Shown in pieces: positions 1-64,000 of a DNA stretch of 64,000 nt (position 1 is its first letter; each line of letters opens with the position of its first letter). Source of the stretch: Amorphochlora amoebiformis (taxonomy: Eukaryota; Cercozoa; Chlorarachniophyceae). The position numbers were made by a program, and so were the translations under genes. The notes beneath the pieces were generated by a model. That model saw nothing but the letters and a program-made list of their open reading frames with translations. It had not been told where the DNA came from and searched no databases. The stretch spans positions 434,001 through 498,000 of the forward strand of contig BAAHQB010000049.1 in the NCBI GenBank assembly GCA_054601695.1, given 5' to 3'.

Positions 1-147
1 AACCTGACCAAAATCCAATCTAGCCCCTTTTCTAGATGTTGGGTGTGTACGTATTATATGTGAATTCATAGGTGTGTGTATATATATTTATATGTACATT
101 TATATATGTTTATATATATATATATATATATATATTAAAGAAATAAC

Positions 148-202
<55 letters not shown>

Positions 203-228
203 CATATATATATAATATATATATACAT

Positions 229-261
<33 letters not shown>

Positions 262-277
262 TACATTATTGTATATG

Positions 278-325
<48 letters not shown>

Positions 326-1002
326 TTACTACATACATATACATATATGCATACATGTATATATATATATTTATATATATTACATATCCAGATCTTCGGA
401 AAGTCCTCCGACTATCCCCGTCTCATCTCCCTCTCAAAAAACCACCTACTACCCCACCGAAAAAAAAATTCCAAAAAAATTCAAATTCAAAATATCACCG
501 AAAAATTCCCCCTCGCCGCTCTCTATCTGCCCTCTATTACCAGCGAGCAGGTTCTAGGCGAAATCAAAGGCTACACGTGTCTTGAGGGGGCCGGGGAAGA
601 GATTCTTGAGAGCTTATATGGAGCCTTAGGGGGGGGGAGAGGGGGGGGAGAGAAGGATCGTGGCGGTGAGTTTTGTGAGAATTTGAAATTGGTGTATTTA
701 TGAATACGCATGTATTACGTATGTATATATTACATACGTGTATATAATGAGTGTATGTGTGTGTGTGTGTGTATGCGATATTAAACATATGCATGTATGT
801 GTAGGTATATGCAAACAAAATGCATATGAGGGTGTATAATGTAAAGTTATTTGTATATACATAAATGTAAAAATATAGTTATAAATATGTATATATATAT
901 ACATATATATGTATATATATATATATATATAAATAGACATATATCTATGTGGTAATATACGCATATAGGTGTGAAAGGTGCTTATCTATTCGACGTTAGG
1001 GC

Positions 1003-1082
<80 letters not shown>

Positions 1083-1296
1083 AACATTTTTATATACATT
1101 CATATATATTATATATATATAGGTTTATTAGACGTGGTCTGTATAGGATTGGCGTTAAGGAGAGTTATTTTGGTATGCAAACTTTCTATATATATATATA
1201 TATAGATATATAAATATATAAATATACTTATATATTTTATTTACTTATATATATACATATATATATATATATATAATACGTGTGTGTGCTCTTGTG

Positions 1297-1384
<88 letters not shown>

Positions 1385-1421
1385 TATGCAAGGTTTATAC
1401 GTATAAATGTATACGCACATA

Positions 1422-1464
<43 letters not shown>

Positions 1465-1484
1465 GCATGTGTAAATAGGTATAT

Positions 1485-1531
<47 letters not shown>

Positions 1532-1560
1532 TATATATATATACATATATATATATATGC

Positions 1561-1594
<34 letters not shown>

Positions 1595-1620
1595 CTATAT
1601 TTATGTATTTAAATCATTCA

Positions 1621-1653
<33 letters not shown>

Positions 1654-1907
1654 CAAAGTGTATATATATATACGTATGTATATAAATATATATAATATAT
1701 GCATTATTCAATACATATGTATGTTTATACTTGTGTATATATATATATATTTATATATAATGATAATAAAAATAATAATAATAATAATAATATATATATA
1801 TATATATGTATATATGTTATAAATATATGTATATATATATACATGTAGATATTTTCATATTAATATTCTAATGTATCTTAAATATTAATATTCACATTCA
1901 TATATAT

Positions 1908-1953
<46 letters not shown>

Positions 1954-1974
1954 ACATTACAATGTATTGACATG

Positions 1975-2016
<42 letters not shown>

Positions 2017-2023
2017 TATGTCA

Positions 2024-2081
<58 letters not shown>

Positions 2082-2169
2082 TATACATATATTTTGAACT
2101 AGGTATGGGTTGGGACTAAGAAAGGGCCTCCGGCGGTAAATATATATATATATATATAATTATATACAG

Positions 2170-2201
<32 letters not shown>

Positions 2202-2251
2202 ATATATTATTGCAGCCTATTCTTTAGAAGAACTGTGGCTTCTTATTGGTA

Positions 2252-2287
<36 letters not shown>

Positions 2288-2334
2288 ATATATATATATA
2301 TATATATGTCTGTTTATATACATATATATAATAT

Positions 2335-2366
<32 letters not shown>

Positions 2367-2442
2367 GACATTATTATATTTATATATATATGTATGTATA
2401 TATATATGTATACATATACATAGATATATTTATATATATATG

Positions 2443-2484
<42 letters not shown>

Positions 2485-2777
2485 CATATATATATACATA
2501 TGTGTATATGTATATATATATATATATATAATATAACTGCTATGTTCGGTCATATCTCTCTCTCTCTCTATATGTATGTATATCATATATATGTATCATG
2601 TATATACCAATATATAAATATACATACATAGATATTTACGTCATTCGGATTCAAACCACCTTTTAAATGTGCGACTCACATGCAAGTTTGAAACCACGCC
2701 TTAAATATATGACTCACATGTAAAACGGAATTTAAAACCAGAAGGGGTCTATAACGCCACAAATGTCGTGCATAGAC

Positions 2778-2859
<82 letters not shown>

Positions 2860-2909
2860 CTATATATGTATATATGTAGACGTATACATATATATATATA
2901 TATACATGA

Positions 2910-2945
<36 letters not shown>

Positions 2946-3011
2946 ATTTTTCTACATGACATATTATATATACAAATGTGTACATGAAACCGTTTTCAAT
3001 ACAGGTATATA

Positions 3012-3050
<39 letters not shown>

Positions 3051-3150
3051 TATACGAACACTGTGTATAAATATATATGTATTATATTATATATATATAT
3101 ACACTATATTTACATTGTATAAATATATATATATACCCTATAACATATAC

Positions 3151-3194
<44 letters not shown>

Positions 3195-4697
3195 TCAGTA
3201 TATCTTCACCCCAAAGTCTAGTTCTAATACGTCCGAACAAGGTAGCGCTAGGGTTAAGGTTAGGGTTAGGGTTAGGGTTAGGGTTAGGATTAGGGTTAGG
3301 GTTAGGGTTAGGGTTAGGGTTAGGGTTAGGGTTAGGATCAGGTTATTCAGCATGTCGTAGTCCGAGGATCATTGACTCCTCCACGTTAGGTGGTTAGGGT
3401 TAGGGTTAGGGTTAGGGTTAGGGTTAGGGTTAGGGTTAGGGTTAGGATCAGGTTATTCAGCATGTCGTAGTCCGAGGACCATTGACTCCTCCACGTTAGG
3501 TGGTTAGGGTTAGGGTTAGGGTTAGGGTTTGGGTTAGGGTTAGGATTAGGGACTATGTTAGGGTTAGAGCTAAGCTTAGGGTTAGGGATAGTGTTAGGAT
3601 TAGGGGTAAGGTTAGAAACCCATCCCTAACCCCACCCTAACCCTAACTCTAACCCTAATCTCACCCTAACCCTAACTCTAACCCTAATCTAACCCTAACC
3701 CTAATATAAAACTCTAACCATAATTCTAACTCTAGCCATAACTGCGCCATAATATTTAACCCTAACCCTAACCCTAGGGTTAGGGTTAGGTTAGAGTTTT
3801 AGGGTTAGGGTTACGGTTGGGGTGGTGATTATGGTTAAGATTGGTGTTCGAGTTATCGTTTGAGTTAAGGTTGAGATTTCGATTTATAGTTAGGTCGTTG
3901 TTAGGCTTAGCGTTAGGGAAAATATTAAAGAAACCGTTGCCCTAACCCTAACCCCTAACCCTAATCCTATCCCTAACCCTAACCTTAACCCTATAACCCT
4001 AATCCTAACCCTAACCGATCTTAACCCTAACCCTAACCTTATCCCTAACCCTAACCGTATCCCAAACTCAACTCGAACCATAACAGCAATCCTTACTTTA
4101 ATTATAACTCTAACCCTAACCGTAACTAGGGTTAGGGTTACAGATAGTGTTAGGATCAGCTGAGCTTAGGGTTAGGGTAAATTAAAGTTAGCGTTAGGTT
4201 AGATACATATTTACAATTACATTAACGCATAAAAACCCTAACCCGAACCCTAACCCTAATCCTAGCTCTAACCACAAATCTAACTGTAACCCTAACCCTA
4301 GCTTTTAAGCCGAACCCTAACCCTAACCCTAACCCTAACCTTAAATTGCTATGATGCATAAATATATATACGTACACAGTTATTTCGTGCAAAGGTCCCC
4401 TTGGGTTATATCACGATGGAGAGCAACCCGTTGGTAACCCTAACCCTAACCCTAACCCTAACCCTAACCCTAACCCTAACCCTAACCCTAACCCTAACCC
4501 TAACCCTAACCCTAACCCTAACCCTAACAGGCCATTGGGATGCTATATTTCTGTCGCATCCGAGTTATCCGTTCGCATATAGCTCAAATCTAGCTCGGGG
4601 AGAGAATGAGGTCTTGTGTGTGTGTATGTATGTGTATATATTATGCACGTATGTATGTATGTATGTATATATATGTATATATATGTGTATATATGTG

Positions 4698-4735
<38 letters not shown>

Positions 4736-4747
4736 TATATGCGTGCG

Positions 4748-4823
<76 letters not shown>

Positions 4824-4930
4824 ATGTGTATGTATATATATGGTCTATGACGACATAGATGTCGTGCATAGTGTACATAGTTCAAACGAGAAATCACACT
4901 TCTACTGAATAAGAGACTGTAAATCATGTA

Positions 4931-4987
<57 letters not shown>

Positions 4988-4999
4988 ATATACTCTCTC

Positions 5000-5043
<44 letters not shown>

Positions 5044-5047
5044 CTCT

Positions 5048-5099
<52 letters not shown>

Positions 5100-5101
5100 A
5101 C

Positions 5102-5136
<35 letters not shown>

Positions 5137-5527
5137 CATGTATATATATATATATGTGATATTTATGTATATATATATATATATATGTATGATATTATGT
5201 ACATACACATGTGTATGTTTAAATGTGTGTTAATACATGTCCATATATTACATACGTCTACGATATATATATGTATATATATATATATATGTGCTGATAT
5301 ATAATACATATACATATATACATATATATAATATATATATATATATATATAACATATATCTATATAAATATCCACATCTTAAAACCTCCACATACAAACA
5401 TATACATCCACAGATTTCCACTTACCAAAATAATACCGAACATAAACATAAAACAGACAAGAGTCTCCGGTGCCCTTACATCTCAAGTCCTTCAAGCCTG
5501 CGGGGTCCCCGTAAACACGAGGGTTAA
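1..5527 (+). CDS. Gene A, 3' part of a multi-exon gene of unknown function (partial)
   Basis: I do not recognise this protein as a whole. Candidate exons, each bounded by AG and GT: 1-42, 392-665, 1123-1172, 2103-2135, 2216-2248, 3199-3241, 4380-4433, 4531-4610 and 5414-5527 (stop TAA at 5525-5527). Phases agree from 1-42 through 2103-2135 and again from 3199 to the stop. Exon 2216-2248 (reading [10 protein letters not shown]) does not join in phase to its neighbours, so an exon or splice site is missed between 2136 and 3198. The exon at 392-665 is the longest (91 codons) and ends at a strong GTGAGT donor, with Gly-rich residues just before it. The gene begins left of the window. Introns are (TA)n or telomeric. 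The C-terminal half carries a GHWDAIF motif that recalls the His region of OTU-type cysteine proteases; no catalytic Cys motif is visible in the window. Confident that it is a gene, not of its function. Confidence 0.6.
43..3198. repeat. AT-microsatellite introns of gene A
   Basis: Between the candidate exons the DNA is almost only (TA)n with scattered TG/CA interruptions (main runs near 120-320, 1000-1080, 1260-1400, 1900-2090, 2440-2530, 2780-2850). Near 1770-1790 there is a short AAT run. The only complex island without a supported exon is about 2637-2776, which holds an internal near-duplication around GACTCACATG (2669-2690 and 2709-2725) and one copy of a dispersed motif, GGTCTATAACG..., at about 2746-2775. 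Confidence 0.85.
3199..5527 (+). CDS. Gene A, C-terminal exons (possible OTU-like C-terminal region)
   Basis: Four exons join in one frame: 3199-3241 ([13 protein letters not shown]), 4380-4433 ([15 protein letters not shown]), 4531-4610 ([15 protein letters not shown]...) and 5414-5527, ending in a basic tail and TAA. The exon at 3199 exits in phase 1 and 4380 enters in phase 1; 4433 exits in phase 1 and 4531 enters in phase 1; 4610 exits in phase 0 and 5414 enters in phase 0. The pattern 'YHDGE-x-x-x-GHWDAI' resembles the strand-turn-His segment of OTU domains (usually HYD or HWD followed by hydrophobics), and YSLEELWLL at 2216-2248 would fit the preceding helix. This assignment is inference only. 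The introns between them, 3242-4379 and 4434-4530, are telomeric repeat, which makes this a clear place to show that such arrays are spliced out. Confidence 0.55.
3242..4379 (+). repeat. Telomeric-repeat intron of gene A, both orientations
   Basis: A 1138-base interval starting at a GT (GTAGCGC) and ending in CACAG. It is made of TTAGGG units (about 3250-3610), CCCTAA units (about 3620-3778), a CCCTAGGG inversion at 3772-3779 followed by a short TTAGGG run, then degenerate CCCTAA to about 4340. Two copies of a 59-base non-telomeric motif sit inside at 3335-3393 and 3445-3503. Flanking exons join in phase 1 if the whole interval is removed. Confidence 0.75.
4434..4530 (+). repeat. Intron of almost pure CCCTAA repeats
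   Basis: 97 bases: the donor GTAACCC is one hexamer with its first base changed, the body is perfect CCCTAA, and the acceptor AACAG is again a one-base variant. Removing it joins two phase-1 exon ends and gives a continuous frame with GEQPV before it and GHWDAI after it. Confidence 0.8.
4611..5413 (+). repeat. Intron of gene A: (TA)n plus (CT)n
   Basis: Starts GTCTTGTGTG and ends CCACAG. It contains (TA)n runs, a (CT)n block at about 4992-5096, and one copy of the dispersed GGTCTATGACGACATAG motif at about 4841-4870. No coding island is seen. Confidence 0.75.
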
Positions 5528-6396
5528 CGTTCGTCAGGCGCGCTTGCAACCGACGAATCGAAAACTGAAAAGCTAGCCGCGAAGTTAATTATTCATGAAA
5601 ACTAAAAATCTAGCCGATAAGTAAGTCATGAAACGGTTGGTCATCATAGATTAGATAGTCCAGACACAGTCGGCGGAACAATGTGTAGCATGTCTTCATC
5701 TAGATCCTGATGGCGAATTTAATTAGTTTATCGGGTCAGATACAAGTTACTGCTAGTCCGGCTAGTGTATAACTAGATAGTGGTTCTAGTAATGAGTATT
5801 GAAAGCTGATGAATTATACTACATTGGTGTTGAATGACCATCAGATTGTACTTATCACGATAATATAAGATATTTAACATCAGATATATATAACATATAT
5901 GTATAACTTCCAGAACCTAGTATTGGATATCGTGATATCAGCTTATCTTGGCCTTGAGATATCTAGATATACGTATTGGGTGTCACGGTTTGACTTAGCT
6001 TGAAGCCTAGAATTTCAAGTTCCTACGTCGCGGGTTCATACTCGTTCATACAGTATGAGACGCTAGTCCTGAGGGCATTGCTAGACTGAACTTTGCTGCC
6101 ATTCTGCAATGCATGGCAAGCATGCACTGGGTAAACTAGAGATCTGCTATATCTGATAGAAGTTATAATGAATGTTTGGTACGGTTCTGAGTAAAGATTC
6201 CAATGATTAGACTTTGGCCTGATACTGGATATGGCTTATATCTTATCTGTGCCATGGTCTTGAACCGTTTTTCAAGCCTTCGACAGCTGTCCGGGTAATA
6301 TATATGTATATATATATATGTAATATGTATGTAATTAACATATAAAGAATGTGTATCTATGCAAAGCACACGAATATAGATTGTATACACATTTTC

Positions 6397-6441
<45 letters not shown>

Positions 6442-6535
6442 TGATAGGTAAAAATATAGTGCTATTTTTAATATTATATATTTATATATATTATATATAT
6501 ATATATATATACATATACACATATATGGATATAAT

Positions 6536-6579
<44 letters not shown>

Positions 6580-6693
6580 TACATTTAATATGTATATACA
6601 TATGTATAGCATACATACCATTGTGACTTAAATAGTATCAATATCTATATATCTATATATACATATGATATATAGTTACACACATATTTCTTT

Positions 6694-6727
<34 letters not shown>

Positions 6728-6940
6728 TATGATATACATTTACAAACACAATATATATATATATATATATGCATTATATATATATATATATATACATACA
6801 TACATACTTATATATATATATATATATACACAACATATATATATACCATTAGTATGAGTGAAGGAATGATTCATATGCAGCCCTCATCCAGATGTATATA
6901 TATATATTTATATACATACATACAATATATAAACATACCA
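5528..6940. other. Convergent intergenic region between gene A and the DAK gene
   Basis: From 5528 to about 6300 the sequence is complex, without telomeric or long (TA)n arrays, and rich in CTAG (e.g. near 5570, 5605, 5700, 5755, 5775, 5965, 6065). From 6300 to 6845 (TA)n returns. It should hold the 3' ends of both transcripts. No RNA gene is evident. A minus-strand open stretch at 6286-6163 is listed separately. Confidence 0.6.
6163..6286 (-). other. Possible extra minus-strand terminal exon
   Basis: On the minus strand a CGGACAG acceptor at 6287-6293 is followed by an open frame (CRRLEKRFKTMAQIRYKPYP...) ending in TAA at 6163. Composition is protein-like and unlike the repeats. It lies beyond the DAK stop at 6941, so it could be an alternative last exon, a separate short gene or untranslated region. 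No homology recognised. Confidence 0.25.
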
Positions 6941-30141
<23,201 letters not shown>

Positions 30142-30738
30142 GCAACTGTTGTATTCCTCGTATGTGTGATTGTGTGCATGTGAATGTGTATGCTTTTATG
30201 TATGTGTCAAAATGTACATCCTACCACTTAATCAAATCAAAATCCTCTCACGACACACCCATTCCCTCCTTTCCCTCTCCCTGACCCCTGCCACCCGAAG
30301 CAGCCATGCTCGTGAAAACAAACCTATCTCAACCCCAGCAACTTCCACTGAATCTAAGAATTCCAACCCTCCAAAAGGCTCGCACTAGTCAACTCACCCC
30401 GATTCCTCCCCCCACAGCACCCGCGACGACTAATGAGCCCACCACCGGTCGAGAACGGATGCGAGTAGAGAATTCAAGAGATCGAGAGACGGCAAGGCGA
30501 GCCATACGCGCGAGGGGAATGAGGCGAGAGAGCATCAAGCAGGGGGCGTTCGTATCCGGCCGATGGGTTTTGGCTTTTTGACCAGCCGGGATTCGCGGGT
30601 ATTAAACAGGGAAACTCCTGGGATACCGGGGATTGTAGGAATTAACGGGGATTCAAATTCGTTTCCCTTTCTGGGTTCCGACATTTAATTTATCGTCCCT
30701 GGGTTCCGTGTGTGGATCCGCGCGTCGGTCTGAGGTCC
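30142..30738. promoter_or_regulatory. Divergent promoter region between DAK and gene C
   Basis: About 600 bases separate the two start codons and are transcribed outward on both strands. The sequence is complex, C-rich around 30240-30430 and mixed GC after 30440, with no (TA)n or telomeric arrays. Conceptual frames here (for example near 30306-30581) have no supporting splice or start context. I see no convincing TATA box, but the spacing makes a shared promoter the simplest reading. Confidence 0.5.
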
Positions 30739-60207
<29,469 letters not shown>

Positions 60208-61110
60208 CACAACACAGCATGTAGTACATCAGCCGCTGCATGACACATCTAGACATAGTTGCAAACGTGATGATTTTTATCGATCTGTCTCTAGTAAATA
60301 TACCCGCGTATCAACTTATTTTTTCTGAGTTTTAAATTTGTCTAACCATTCAACTAGATTTAAATCTCCGTGGGGTTGCTCTAGTGCTGTGAAGATAAAT
60401 TAAGATTGGGGATTTTGATTCAGAAATTTTCAGAATACTGAAAACGAATCTTCTAGATCTTGGCCCTTAACTAGCTTAAGCTTAAAACTAATATTACCGA
60501 CTAGACCCGGTACCGAAGTTACGGTAAAACTGGTCTAGTATAGGTCTTACGGCTCTTGTTTGTAAATTACATTCAAGTACTGTAGTACTAATTAATTAAG
60601 TTACTGGAGTCTAGAGAGTTACTCGTTATATATATATATATATATAGTAGCTATGAGCTACATCTAGTATGTCTACATGTATCATCCCAGTGTAAAATAG
60701 TAACCTAGTAATGCCAATTACGTACGTATGTCACTTCGTTGAAATGTTGCCACGGTCATACTCTAACTAGACTATCTAGACTATAGTCATAATAGTTAAG
60801 AGTAACTTTAGACACAATCTAGACTTTCTAAAGTCTAGAATTATCAGAGACAAGAGTCTTAAGAGTGTATCTACTAAGATCTCGATAATAAATACTCTAG
60901 TTACTATATTGCAATTTGAAAGCAACCTAATCTACAATTCAAGCCACCGTATCTCTAATATCTACAAACTAGACAAATTAGACTGTATTGCTTTTCACCT
61001 AAAACAGGCTTATATCTGGTATATCTAATCTACCTAATAGTATATCATAATACCAGATAAATTACGTTTGAAAATCACGGCAGACATTTACTGATTCAAA
61101 TTCGTACTAA
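60208..61110. other. Convergent intergenic region, CTAG-rich
   Basis: Complex sequence between the ends of gene C and gene D, with only one short (TA)n run (60627-60647). CTAG and TCTAGA are strikingly frequent (for example 60762-60780, 60821-60838, 61147-61165). No open frame with splice support and no RNA gene recognised. Confidence 0.6.

Positions 61111-64000
<2,890 letters not shown>

Noticed and set aside
30306-30581. Plus-strand frame of 91 codons
   Set aside because: No splice or start support; it lies in the divergent promoter region, and its composition follows local C-rich then GA-rich DNA.

Overview
This is nuclear DNA of a eukaryote, most likely a unicellular protist or alga; the sequence does not let me name the lineage. 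The evidence is spliceosomal GT-AG (occasionally GC-AG) introns, very many short exons, and telomere repeats of the TTAGGG type. About nine tenths of the window is simple sequence: (TA)n, blocks of TTAGGG/CCCTAA, (GA/CT)n and a few minisatellites. Most long open frames are translated repeats and mean nothing. The real coding signal lies in 20-400 base islands between repeats. When each island is cut at its flanking AG and GT, codon phases join up across tens of islands, so nearly all of the repeat DNA is intronic.

Layout. (1) 1-5527, plus strand: the 3' part of a gene of unknown function (gene A), with an intron at 4434-4530 that is almost pure CCCTAA. (2) 5528-6940: convergent intergenic DNA. 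(3) 30141-6941, minus strand: a complete dihydroxyacetone kinase (triokinase/DAK family) in 28 exons, 624 codons, with every phase consistent and the family motifs in the right order. (4) 30142-30738: a compact divergent promoter region. (5) 30739-60207, plus strand: gene C, about 41 phase-consistent exons and about 886 codons. It has a hydrophobic N-terminus, a Ser-Glu-Pro-Lys repeat segment and three or four copies of a Tudor/Agenet-like motif. (6) 60208-61110: convergent intergenic DNA, CTAG-rich. (7) 63603-61111, minus strand: the 3' part of an Arg-rich unknown gene (gene D), continuing beyond the window.

Main observations. First, telomeric repeats are intron material, with the C-rich strand usually in the sense direction; each CCCTAA unit carries a CTAAC branch-point-like motif and pyrimidines. 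Second, most expanded introns hold partial copies of the neighbouring exon. Copies of an exon's 5' edge with its acceptor always lie upstream of that exon, and copies of its 3' edge with its donor always lie downstream. I call these exon-edge echoes; they are found in all four genes except gene A. Third, the convergent intergenic stretches are largely free of these arrays, so repeat expansion seems tied to introns.

All splice models come from reading the sequence alone; no transcript or homology search was available.
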